Assembly: GCA_947066815.1 (NCBI GenBank) | Contig: CAMSZT010000018.1 | Span: forward strand, 1-64,000 | Origin: an uncultured Lachnotalea sp. | GTDB taxonomy: Bacteria; Bacillota; Clostridia; Lachnospirales; Lachnospiraceae | Direction of reading: 5' to 3' | Length of the DNA: 64,000 nucleotides | In this document: piece after piece, positions 49,021-58,404 of the stretch | Position numbering within the stretch: position 1 is the first letter of the stretch | Layout: every line of letters begins with the position of its first letter | The notes under the pieces: generated by a model | What the model was told of the DNA's origin: nothing | Databases searched by the model: none | Seen by the model: only the letters and a program-made list of their open reading frames with translations | Made by a program: the position numbers and the translations under genes

Positions 49021-50266
49021 CTTTCCTCCTGTTTTCCAGCCGGTCAAAATAAAACGACGGCATGTATTCGTCATTAAAAAACGCGATCCGGTTGCGGATC
49101 CCCATATCCTTCAGCTGCCTCTCGATCTCCCGATAATAGATATTGCAGATGAAGATCACGCAGCTCTCCGGCAGATCCCGGAGGCTTTCCGGAGTTTTCA
49201 CCGTGAGTCCGCAAAACTCCGTTCCCCAAAGTCCGGGATCATTGTCACAGGTAAAGAGGGGCGGATACTGATTCCCATAGCACTTCATATAATTGCGGCA
49301 CATATTCCCCGCGCCGAAAAGGACGATGGAAGAGCTGTCCCTTAACAGTTTCTCGATCTCGACCTGCCACCGGAAAAATCCTGCCGTCTCTCTGGCCAGC
49401 TTAAGGAGCGGCGGCCGCAGAAGGGGCGAAAAGGCAGACGCCGTATCTGCAAGATCCAGGATCAACTGACCGTCAAAACCGATTTCCCGCAGGCCTCGGA
49501 TCAGTCCCAGCCAGTCGGTCTGCGGCTTCCCGCGGGACACACAGGTAAAGGGAAGAGCCGACATTTCTTTCTGTCCGTCCCCGTCCCGCAGAATGACCGC
49601 CTTTATGCGGCTTCCAAGCGCACCCGCAAAATCCTGCATATTCTGCCCGCACAGGCTGCAGGTCCCCACGTCCATGCAGAAACCGAACCGCTCTTCCCCG
49701 GCCTCTACATTGAGCCGGTCGACCCAGGAGGCGGCCTCTCCGGGATCTGAACAGATCCCGCGGATAAGGTGCCCGTCATGGTCACGGCACAGGTTTTCCA
49801 GAAGGATCGTCACCTGGTTTTCCCTGGCCGCCGGAAGCAGAGCCAGATAAAACTCCCGGTTTGCCTCCCACACCTCCCCCCGGGGCAGGCCGGAAAAAAG
49901 AGGCTTTACGATAAGCGTTTCACAGCCGGCTTCACCGCAGAGACAGAGACTTTCCTCCGCCAGGGAAAACAGCAGGCCGCAAGAATCTCTGCGCTTTGTA
50001 TCCGGCAGCAGCCAGGGGGCGCGGGCAGCCGGAGTACAAAGGCCGGCCCCATGGTATTTTGACAAATGGGCGGCAACGGCGGCATATTTTTCAGAAAAAC
50101 CCGGCAAAGAGAGCGTCCCGCTCTCCATGGTCTCCAAAGCCCACGGGGAGCAAAAGGAGGCCAGATCCAGCAGGATATTTTCAAATCCTGCCTTTTTTAG
50201 GTCCTGGATCCCCTGGCCCGGATGGTCGATCCCCACGATCCCCGACGGTGCACAAATGATATCCAC
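48980..50266 (-). CDS. TIM-barrel isomerase-like protein fused to C-terminal Rossmann-like module
   Basis: ENLCRDHDGHLIRGICSD...FCMDVGTCSLCG barrel, then VLFGAGNMCRNYMKCYGN...TCDNDPGLWGTEFCGLTVKTPESL. Confidence 0.78.
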   Translation of the reverse strand: MDIICAPSGIVGIDHPGQGIQDLKKAGFENILLDLASFCSPWALETMESGTLSLPGFSEKYAAVAAHLSKYHGAGLCTPAARAPWLLPDTKRRDSCGLLFSLAEESLCLCGEAGCETLIVKPLFSGLPRGEVWEANREFYLALLPAARENQVTILLENLCRDHDGHLIRGICSDPGEAASWVDRLNVEAGEERFGFCMDVGTCSLCGQNMQDFAGALGSRIKAVILRDGDGQKEMSALPFTCVSRGKPQTDWLGLIRGLREIGFDGQLILDLADTASAFSPLLRPPLLKLARETAGFFRWQVEIEKLLRDSSSIVLFGAGNMCRNYMKCYGNQYPPLFTCDNDPGLWGTEFCGLTVKTPESLRDLPESCVIFICNIYYREIERQLKDMGIRNRIAFFNDEYMPSFYFDRLENRRKDVADRSPDKKRSD

Positions 50267-50308
50267 TCTCCATTCCTCCTGTTTCCATAGATTTCGCGTC
50301 TTTGTTCC

Positions 50309-51493
50309 TTACACAACGGCCGGTTCCCGCCACAAAATACATTCTTCTGCGATCCCCCGCTCTATCAGTTCTTTTTTGATCTCTTCCGCAACCGATCTCT
50401 TCTTTACCGCGATGACAATATGATCATATTCACATTCCGCCAGCGTTTCAGGCGCCGATACGGGAAAATTATGTTCCGCGCACTGCTCCCAGTTTTTGTC
50501 CACCCATGCGGCTATCTGCAACAGGTTCTGCCGGTGGATCTGTCTGTAGTAGCGCACGCCGATCGTTCCCGCGCCGTACAGAGCGATCCGGCTCCCCGGC
50601 TCCAGCTCCGAAAAAGGAAAGACATAACCCGTGATCTGGGCGTCGGCCGAGAACCCCATAAAGGAAGGGATAAAATACATGCGGGAAACCAGGAACAGCT
50701 CCAGTTGATATTTCAGGCTTTCTTCTTCGGGATGTCCCTCAAAGGCCCTTCCTAACGACAGATACAGTTTGTTCAGATCGCTCATGAAGTTTTGATTCAC
50801 GGTCTGTATGATCGAAGCGGGATTCTGCCGGTAGTAATAATAGCTCCTGTGAGTAACCCGGATCCCCCCCGCTTTTAAAATGTAGCGGAACAGAAGATCC
50901 CTGTCTTCGGAATATACGATAGAGGGATCAATGTCTTCGATCACGTCCCGGACAATGTCCGTCCGGTACAATTTCCCGCATAAATATGGCTGCACTCCCG
51001 CCACGAAACGGTTCTCATAAGAGATCATATTTTCAATAAAATATTTTTTCTCCGTTTCTGTACTGTAAATATTTTCCTGAAACGCGTCCGTCCAGATCAC
51101 ATATCCCCCGGAGCCGGTGTCGCGCCGGTACCCGGACGTCAGAAGATCGCACTTTCCTATATTTTCCACAAAAAAGGCAGCCATCCCGGGATCGACCGTA
51201 TCGTCCGCATCTACAAAACAGAGATATTCTCCCTCTGCGGTCCGGACCCCGTTCCTCCTTGCCCCTGCCGCTCCCATATTCTCCTGATGGAGCACCCGGA
51301 CCCTGGGATCCTTTTGCGCAAAGGCGTCGCACCTCTCTGCAGAACCATCCGTAGATCCGTCGTCGACCAGGATGATATCCAGGTTTTCATAGCTCTGGCC
51401 CGCAATGCTTCCCAGGCATTCCTTGAAATAGCCCCCCGCATTATATACGGGGACAATGACAGAAACAAGCGGCTTATCCTTCATCCGTCGCAC
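50309..51493 (-). CDS. Family-2 glycosyltransferase with C-terminal Rossmann-like module
   Basis: VSVIVPVYNAGGYFKECLGSI...DDGSTDGS...VDADDTVD; C-term ALYGAGTIGVRYYRQIH...WVDKN. Confidence 0.88.
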   Translation of the reverse strand: MRRMKDKPLVSVIVPVYNAGGYFKECLGSIAGQSYENLDIILVDDGSTDGSAERCDAFAQKDPRVRVLHQENMGAAGARRNGVRTAEGEYLCFVDADDTVDPGMAAFFVENIGKCDLLTSGYRRDTGSGGYVIWTDAFQENIYSTETEKKYFIENMISYENRFVAGVQPYLCGKLYRTDIVRDVIEDIDPSIVYSEDRDLLFRYILKAGGIRVTHRSYYYYRQNPASIIQTVNQNFMSDLNKLYLSLGRAFEGHPEEESLKYQLELFLVSRMYFIPSFMGFSADAQITGYVFPFSELEPGSRIALYGAGTIGVRYYRQIHRQNLLQIAAWVDKNWEQCAEHNFPVSAPETLAECEYDHIVIAVKKRSVAEEIKKELIERGIAEECILWREPAVV

Positions 51494-53750
51494 CTTCCTC
51501 CTTTAGAAGCTGTCTCAGTTTAGTCGAACTGACCCGTTCCGTATAAGGGAAAAACACCAGCTCCGCGCCCTGCTTCTCCAGATATTCCTTATCGGCCATC
51601 CAGCCCGGATGACCCGTATGGTCGTCCCCGGTAAACTGGCAGTCAAACCGGAATAATTTATAAGCGTCCCGGATCCCGTCGCAGGAAACCGGCAGTTCCT
51701 CCGCCCGGTCCACATACCGGCATGCGCGCACGATCTCCAGGCGGTCCTTGCAGGGGATCACCGGGTATTTCCCCTTTTTCCGGTAAACGCCCTCATCCGA
51801 TACCAGTCCCACGATCAGACGGCCGCACTGCTCCTTCGCCTTCCGAAGCAGGTTCAGATGCCCGGCATGGAACATATCAAACACCCCGGCCACATATCCG
51901 ACCGGATACTTCTTAGGGGGCGCCTCCCCTTTGTCCGCGTTTTCCGAACTCTCTGCTTTTGCGGGGACGGTCCGCGGGTATGCTTTGGAGGGATCAAAAA
52001 TAGAGTAGTTGTGCAATCCCAGATCCTCTAACTGCTTCATGACTGACAGATAATTCTTGATGCAGATAAAGATCTTGACGTCTCCCGGCTCCAGCTCCTT
52101 CAGGAGTTCAGGCGGCCGGATCTCGATCCCCTCCAGAGTCTTCCCCCACCGGGACTCGTTGTTGTCAATGACCGCCCAGACCGGATGATCCCTTCCGTAC
52201 ATGGCAAGAAACCGTCCGGCAAAGGTTCCGGAGCCAAAAAGCACCAGCTTCCTGGCCTCCGTCCCTTTAAAAATGTCACCGAAAAGCCTCTGATATTCCG
52301 CCTCTGAATAATTCATCCGCTGACGGTTCGCATTTACGATCTCCGGGTCGCGACGGCATCTCTCATAATAAACCTGAAGCTCTCTTCTCTTTAAAAGGTT
52401 TCCTAAAAACTCCCATTCCATCCGCTGCCAGCGTTCCAGGTGTTTCGTCAGGCCGTACCGCTCATACAGCTCCGTCACCGGAAGCAGCCTGCAGGCGGCC
52501 CCGTTTCCCAGATAGAAACTGCCGATCATGCGAAGAAAAAGGACGTTGGCCGGATAATGCTCCCTGCAGAACTCCTGGTCGTAAAATACAAACTCCCCAT
52601 CCACAAAAAAACTGTTTAACGGCACCAGATCCAGATATCCCTTTCGCAGGATCGCCCCTTCCCCGTCCCCGGTATCCGGCTTTTCAATCTCGGAGGATGC
52701 AAGGATCAGATCCCGGAAATGATCCATGGCCGCAAGAAATTCCTCTTTGTCTCCCTGCAGCAGACGTTTCAGATAAAGCTGGCCGGATTCCGCCTCCACA
52801 TAAGGCATCTGATATACGCCGTTTTCGATCCTTCCCTCCACCACCCGAAGGCCGCGCGCCTTCAGTTCCTTTCCGTGGGCCTCCAGCGCCTCCAGACGTT
52901 TTTCCCCTTCCGGATAAACCGCCCGTTTCTCCACGATCCCCGACTTATGTATAATGGTCAGGAGCGCATCCTCCTTCCCCCGTTCCGTTGAGCCGGTCAC
53001 ATGGCAGACATCCGACAGCCCTCCCCCCAGGGAGCATTCGATCAGCCAGGCGTTTGCCATCTCATGGAACATACCGTTTCGGATCAGGCTGTCATAAAGG
53101 GGCTCTTCCTCCAAAAACACCGTTTCCGGGTGATTGTAGGTCGGAAACACCCGGTTGGCCAGATCTTCATTGGGCAGATAATCCTCCGCATAGAGAAAGG
53201 CCGGATTTTTCAGATCCGAGAGAACAGAAAAAAAACGGAACCGTTCGATCCCTGCTCCCCTGAGCAGGCTCTTTAACGCCTCTTTATCGTAGGTTTTTCC
53301 CAAAAAAGGATCTGCCTTGCTGACATACGCCCGTTTATAATCCTCGATACTGTCCATGCTCCGGCCCGTATAGGGATCCCGGTCCCCGCAGAAATAACGC
53401 AGCCCCAGACGGTTGTTCATGCCGAGAAGCATCCGCCCGTCCGGTTTCAGCAGCGCTTTCCATTCCGCAAGCACCTTTTGCGGCTGTGTGCTCTTTTCCA
53501 GATCTGCGACAGAGACCAGATAGTCGAAAACGCCCCTGTTCTCTTCCTGCCAGTCTGCCCCGCAGCTCTCCTGCCATGTGAGACAGACCACCGTGCCGGC
53601 AGAGGCAGACAGAAGCTCCGCCAGGGCGTCCTCTTCCTTTCCTATATATAAGATCCTGCTGCCGGCCGCAAACTCATACCAGCGGAGCAGGCTCTTTTGG
53701 ATCTCCCGAATCCTTTCATCCAGGCTCATGTCCTCTTTTGATGTCTGCAT
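51474..53750 (-). CDS. Multidomain protein: SAM methyltransferase-like N-term, central region, Rossmann-like module, C-terminal cytidylyltransferase
   Basis: LKPDGRMLLGMNNRLGLRYFCG; LVLFGSGTFAGRFLAMYG...VIDNNESRWGKTLEGIEIRPPELL; GVFDMFHAGHLNLLRKAKEQC...SSTKLRQLL. Confidence 0.85.
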   Translation of the reverse strand: MQTSKEDMSLDERIREIQKSLLRWYEFAAGSRILYIGKEEDALAELLSASAGTVVCLTWQESCGADWQEENRGVFDYLVSVADLEKSTQPQKVLAEWKALLKPDGRMLLGMNNRLGLRYFCGDRDPYTGRSMDSIEDYKRAYVSKADPFLGKTYDKEALKSLLRGAGIERFRFFSVLSDLKNPAFLYAEDYLPNEDLANRVFPTYNHPETVFLEEEPLYDSLIRNGMFHEMANAWLIECSLGGGLSDVCHVTGSTERGKEDALLTIIHKSGIVEKRAVYPEGEKRLEALEAHGKELKARGLRVVEGRIENGVYQMPYVEAESGQLYLKRLLQGDKEEFLAAMDHFRDLILASSEIEKPDTGDGEGAILRKGYLDLVPLNSFFVDGEFVFYDQEFCREHYPANVLFLRMIGSFYLGNGAACRLLPVTELYERYGLTKHLERWQRMEWEFLGNLLKRRELQVYYERCRRDPEIVNANRQRMNYSEAEYQRLFGDIFKGTEARKLVLFGSGTFAGRFLAMYGRDHPVWAVIDNNESRWGKTLEGIEIRPPELLKELEPGDVKIFICIKNYLSVMKQLEDLGLHNYSIFDPSKAYPRTVPAKAESSENADKGEAPPKKYPVGYVAGVFDMFHAGHLNLLRKAKEQCGRLIVGLVSDEGVYRKKGKYPVIPCKDRLEIVRACRYVDRAEELPVSCDGIRDAYKLFRFDCQFTGDDHTGHPGWMADKEYLEKQGAELVFFPYTERVSSTKLRQLLKEEGATDEG

Positions 53751-53769
53751 TTTCCGTTCTTCCTTTCCA

Positions 53770-55185
53770 TCACATAAGCGTCCGGACTGCCTCGTCTGTC
53801 CTGAAAATATTTTGAAATCCCTGCTCCTTCAAGGTTACATAAAGCTCATACTGGCTCCATTCCGTTACGGCAATGACCACCGCACAGCAGTCCGCAGCCG
53901 GTTTTGCTTCCCGCACCTCCATGACAGGAAGATCCATGCACACAGTCTTCCCTTCGGCAAGCCTGGTCACAAGAAACGCATCCACACGCCCGCCCTGTTC
54001 CCGGATCGCTTTTGCCAGGCGCTTCCCCACCTGCCCTGCTCCGTAAATGAACACCTTCGGATATTGTTTCAGCTGCTCGAAAAAAGCATTTGCATATATT
54101 GGGATATTTTCAAACCGGCAGACCGTAAGCCTTGCATCCGGGAGCGGCCTGGCCGTTCTTCCAAAAAAACCGTCCCGGTCCGCCAAGATCTCCTGAAGCT
54201 TCCCCCACACGGCAGGCAGGAACGCCTCTTCTGCGACCCATCCCCGCTTCCGGTCCCCATGAAAAGAACTTTCCAGCCTTACCAGCAGCGCATACTGATA
54301 CCAGGCTCCCACCCTGTGATAATGGTCAAGATAGTCCCGGTATCTGGCTGCCGTAAAATACCGGCGAAGTACGGGAGAATCCGTTAAAATATGCCCCAGC
54401 TTCTCTTCCACCCACTGATATTCCTCAAACACACAGAATAATTTCGACGGGTTGTTCATGGAAGAGGCCGGATTATCCCTCCGGTAATGCAGCAGGGCAT
54501 CCTCGATCAGACACACCCGGTCCGCCTGAAGCCACACCTGCAGGGCAAAAGAAATGTCCTGATAAGAGGCGCCCGGCGTCTCGTGAAAACGGATGTCATG
54601 CTCCAGCAGAAAGGACCGCTTATAGAGGCAGGACCAGATAGTGTCGGCAAGATCCAAAAGCTTCGGAAAAGAACGGCCGTTTAACAGCCGGCCCTTCGGA
54701 TAGCCGTCCAGCCTCTCCGAACGCACGCTCTCTCCGTCCCGGTAATTATAAAAGGTCCCCTTTACCACGTCCGCTTCCTGCACCCCCGCCGTATCATAAA
54801 GCTTCTGCAGCATATCCGGCTCCGCAAAATCATCGCTCTCCAGAATGGCGACATACTTCCCTTTCGCATGCTCCAGCGCAACATTCATACTGTTTCCGTA
54901 TCCTGTATTTTTTTTGTGGATGACCCGGATCCTGGGATCCGATGCCCCATAGGCGTCCAGGATGGCTCCGCTCCGGTCCTGGGAGCCGTCGTCCACACAG
55001 ATCAGTTCAAAATTTTCAAAGGTCTGGGCAAGCAGGCTGTCCAGGCACTGCCCCAGATACCGTTCGACATTGTAAACCGGGACCAGCACGGAGATTTCCG
55101 GCTGACCTGCATCCTTTTGCACCCTTTTATGCTCTCTTTCCATCTGCAATGATCCTCTTTCCTGACTGTATGAATACGGAAACAA
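53770..55185 (-). CDS. Family-2 glycosyltransferase with C-terminal Rossmann-like module
   Basis: ISVLVPVYNVERYLGQCLDSLLAQTFENFELICVDDGS; C-term FIYGAGQVGKRLAKAIREQG. Confidence 0.88.
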   Translation of the reverse strand: MFPYSYSQERGSLQMEREHKRVQKDAGQPEISVLVPVYNVERYLGQCLDSLLAQTFENFELICVDDGSQDRSGAILDAYGASDPRIRVIHKKNTGYGNSMNVALEHAKGKYVAILESDDFAEPDMLQKLYDTAGVQEADVVKGTFYNYRDGESVRSERLDGYPKGRLLNGRSFPKLLDLADTIWSCLYKRSFLLEHDIRFHETPGASYQDISFALQVWLQADRVCLIEDALLHYRRDNPASSMNNPSKLFCVFEEYQWVEEKLGHILTDSPVLRRYFTAARYRDYLDHYHRVGAWYQYALLVRLESSFHGDRKRGWVAEEAFLPAVWGKLQEILADRDGFFGRTARPLPDARLTVCRFENIPIYANAFFEQLKQYPKVFIYGAGQVGKRLAKAIREQGGRVDAFLVTRLAEGKTVCMDLPVMEVREAKPAADCCAVVIAVTEWSQYELYVTLKEQGFQNIFRTDEAVRTLM

Positions 55186-55217
55186 ACCGCTTCCCCTTTG
55201 CTCTGTAACATCTTCAC

Positions 55218-56831
55218 CTACACAGAAAAAACCGTATCAACGATAAACTGTGCAGCCCGTTCACCGGCATGGCCGTCTTCATGCACCCCATAGCGTTCCA
55301 AAAATGCGGTCACCTTTTCCTCATACTCCTCCCCATGAAATCCCAGGATATTCCGTTCCAGTTCTTCATTGGATTCCGCAGTCGGAAACGGCAGATCGTG
55401 ATATCCGATCAGCAGGTCATATTCATTTAACAGATAATCTTCCAGATCCGTAGCAAACAGAAACACCGGTTTTTTCACAAAAGAAGCCTCAAACATAATA
55501 CTGGAAAAATCCGAGATCAGGATATCGGAGGCCGATACCAGCTCCTGACTGTCTCCGTACAGGCTCACATCAATGACAAAATCCGGTTTTTCCATCTCCT
55601 GCAGCGCAGACGCCACGGAAGGATGCAGCCGGACCAGAATATACCATTCGCCGCCAAACCGCGCCTCCAGTGCCCCTTTGACCCGTTCAAAGTCCAATCC
55701 GATATTGCGGGATTCCGCAGCCGTCTTCCCTTTTGTTTTACTGAACCGGTAAGTGGGCGCATAAATAAGCGCTCTGCGGTCCTTGTCCAGATGATAATAT
55801 CCAAAAACCTTATCCCGGTTCTCCGCCTCACGGAACAATCCGTCCGAACGCGGCGAGCCATACTGCAGCACCTCCCCCTCAAAACCAAAGCCACGGCGGC
55901 AGGATTCCGTATCAAAATCACTGCCTGTAATAATGTGGTCAATTAGTTTCTGCTCTCTTTTCCATACATTGATCTTTTCCGGGACGCCCTGGAACGTCGA
56001 CGCATCCAGATAAAATCTCTTTAATGTGATACTGGCCCAATGCTTGGTCTGGATGTAGATCTGTCCCGGACGCTTGATGATATAGGATGGAACCGGCAGA
56101 TCCAGTATCCACATTGCGGATGTCTCCATTTCATAGATAAAACGTTTCCAGTTTCCCGCATATATTTTTCTGACTCCGTCAGGAACCTCCGCCCGCATGT
56201 CGTTTACTGCCCAGACAAGGTCCAGATCTTTTCCTGCCTTCAACAGGGCTTCCGTAATATATTTGCCATGATCTGTGTAATCCCCATAAGCCTTAAAAAA
56301 AATCCTCTTTCGATTTATTTTCTCCTGCCGGCAGCACATTCCCGCAAACTGTATTTTCTTCTCCTCGCCGCTTTCCTCGATCCCTGTCCTTTTATCTGAT
56401 GCTTCCTGTTCATTGGCCTCCATGATCACCAATACAAAACAATGCTTCATCCCAAGCTGCCCAAGCTGCCCTATGATCGTTCCATAATGATTCGTACTGG
56501 TAACAAGAACTACTACTTCCTCCGGATCATAAACGTCAAACAGCGATATTGCGGAAATTCTCGTTTTCCCAGACTTCAGCCCAAAAGCTTCCGGAATAAA
56601 CTCCTCTATCCAAAATCCCTGTTTTCCACTGTCATTATCAACCACTCCCGCAAGGTTTCCTCGGTCTCCATATCGCTCAAAATAACCTCCCGAGCCTGCT
56701 CCCGCTCCAAACAAAATCAGCTTTTTTTCACTGGCAATCGTTTCAAAATCCGCCCAGGTCTGGCCGTCCAAAGCTTTATTGCCCGAAATATGCTTTCCGT
56801 TTTTTATCGCGCGGTCTATGATTTCCATCAA
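55218..56831 (-). CDS. CDP-glycerol glycerophosphotransferase-like (Glyphos_transf) protein with N-terminal Rossmann-like module
   Basis: N-term LILFGAGAGSGGYFERYGDRGNLAGVVDND; C-term LIYAPTYR, SDILISDFSSIMFEASFVKKPVFLF. Confidence 0.85.
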   Translation of the reverse strand: MMEIIDRAIKNGKHISGNKALDGQTWADFETIASEKKLILFGAGAGSGGYFERYGDRGNLAGVVDNDSGKQGFWIEEFIPEAFGLKSGKTRISAISLFDVYDPEEVVVLVTSTNHYGTIIGQLGQLGMKHCFVLVIMEANEQEASDKRTGIEESGEEKKIQFAGMCCRQEKINRKRIFFKAYGDYTDHGKYITEALLKAGKDLDLVWAVNDMRAEVPDGVRKIYAGNWKRFIYEMETSAMWILDLPVPSYIIKRPGQIYIQTKHWASITLKRFYLDASTFQGVPEKINVWKREQKLIDHIITGSDFDTESCRRGFGFEGEVLQYGSPRSDGLFREAENRDKVFGYYHLDKDRRALIYAPTYRFSKTKGKTAAESRNIGLDFERVKGALEARFGGEWYILVRLHPSVASALQEMEKPDFVIDVSLYGDSQELVSASDILISDFSSIMFEASFVKKPVFLFATDLEDYLLNEYDLLIGYHDLPFPTAESNEELERNILGFHGEEYEEKVTAFLERYGVHEDGHAGERAAQFIVDTVFSV

Positions 56832-56844
56832 ACGCTCCCTTCCT

Positions 56845-58404
56845 CTACCAGATCCTGGGTGTCAATACGAAATAATCCTGATTATAAACCCTGGTTCCTT
56901 CCTGCAAAATCTGAAGTATTTCTTCCTGGCCATTTATCAGGCCCACGAACAGAATGGCATCGTCTTTCTCCGGGATGTCCTCCGGCTGATATATGGGCAG
57001 ACCAAACAGCTTCCCCGACCTGTGGCTGTCAATAAACCCCTTCATTTCCAAAAACGGAAAAAATGTTTCGGCCAAAGTCTTCATTGTACCCGCCAGCCGG
57101 CCGGCTCCCCAGATATAAGCCTGCCTCTTCCCTTTTTCTGCCTGCTTCCTGAGGACCTTTTCTATATGAAATATATACCACAGTTTCGTACGCACCAGTT
57201 CTGGATGCATAAAAATATCCTTTTGACTTTCATAGAGCCTTATCAGATCAGAAAACATTTCACGAATATCCGCTATCCTGATTTTCGGAGCATCACAGGC
57301 ATCTTTCAGGACATATCGATAATATCTTGTCAATTCAGCGCTTATGCTCTCAGGAGCATGTACTTTTCTATAAGCAGCTTTTGCGCGGTCAAGGATTTCC
57401 GCTGTCCTGCCTGCTTTTCTTTCCTGATCGAACTGCAAAATTTTCCGGCATATTGCAGATCCGGAATAGCCGTCGCACAAATACCCGTTTACCCCGTCCT
57501 CAATCACCTCAGGCACTCCGGCTACCGGGGTCGATATCACTACCAGCCCATGAGCCAGGGCTTCTGAAATCACATTCGGATAGGATTCGCAGGTACTTCC
57601 GCACAAAAGTACGTCCGCCTGCTCATACTCATCAGCCATATCCGTGCAAAAGCCTGTCATATGTATCCATTCTTCTAATTTCTGTTCCTCCAGATACTGC
57701 CTGCACTCCTTTGCATAAGGATCCCTGTCGTAACCATACAAAAACAATTCCCCGTTTATTCCCTCAGAAAGCGCCGATTCAAAGGCTTTTATTACCTCAA
57801 GCTGATTCTTTCTTGCGCAAACCGCACCGGCGCAGATATATCGCAGCCTGCCGCTGCTTCCCTTTTTGATCCTTTTTGGCCCTGGATCCTCTGCTGCCGT
57901 TCTAATGCAGACGGAATCCGTATGAAGCATTTCCGTCCATATATCCGCATAGTACCAGGAGTCGCAGATATGATAGTGAGGGAATACATCTGTATACGGA
58001 ATCGAAAAAAACTCTCTCCGTATCTGATAAATATTCATAATATGCGGGATTTTCAGTTCCCTGCTCACCAATTCCGCTATCGGATTGATTTGTATGGAAT
58101 GCAGCAGATCCGGAGCATGCCGTTTCACCACATCTCTGACCATCGTATAGTTTTGGACGACTGAAATAATGTCCAGATCCTCCGGCTGCGACGAGACCAG
58201 AAACGGCATCCGCAGTATTTCAATGCCGCTCCTTCCACATAACTCGAAATACTCCTCTGCTATTTTCTCATTCTTATGATTGGATATGGACAAAAGGACC
58301 TCATGGCCTGCCCTCTTCATCAGGACAGCCTGACGAAGCAATGTATTGGCGGCGCCGCCAAACCCCAGCCCTTCATCAAGAAAATACATGATCCTTAAGA
58401 TCAT
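56845..58404 (-). CDS. Family-4 glycosyltransferase with C-terminal Rossmann-like module
   Basis: GGAANTLLRQAVLMKRAGHEV, CGSTCESYPNVISEALAHGLVVISTPVAGVPEVI; C-term AYIWGAGRLAGTMKTLAE...GFIDSH. Confidence 0.88.
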   Translation of the reverse strand: MILRIMYFLDEGLGFGGAANTLLRQAVLMKRAGHEVLLSISNHKNEKIAEEYFELCGRSGIEILRMPFLVSSQPEDLDIISVVQNYTMVRDVVKRHAPDLLHSIQINPIAELVSRELKIPHIMNIYQIRREFFSIPYTDVFPHYHICDSWYYADIWTEMLHTDSVCIRTAAEDPGPKRIKKGSSGRLRYICAGAVCARKNQLEVIKAFESALSEGINGELFLYGYDRDPYAKECRQYLEEQKLEEWIHMTGFCTDMADEYEQADVLLCGSTCESYPNVISEALAHGLVVISTPVAGVPEVIEDGVNGYLCDGYSGSAICRKILQFDQERKAGRTAEILDRAKAAYRKVHAPESISAELTRYYRYVLKDACDAPKIRIADIREMFSDLIRLYESQKDIFMHPELVRTKLWYIFHIEKVLRKQAEKGKRQAYIWGAGRLAGTMKTLAETFFPFLEMKGFIDSHRSGKLFGLPIYQPEDIPEKDDAILFVGLINGQEEILQILQEGTRVYNQDYFVLTPRIW

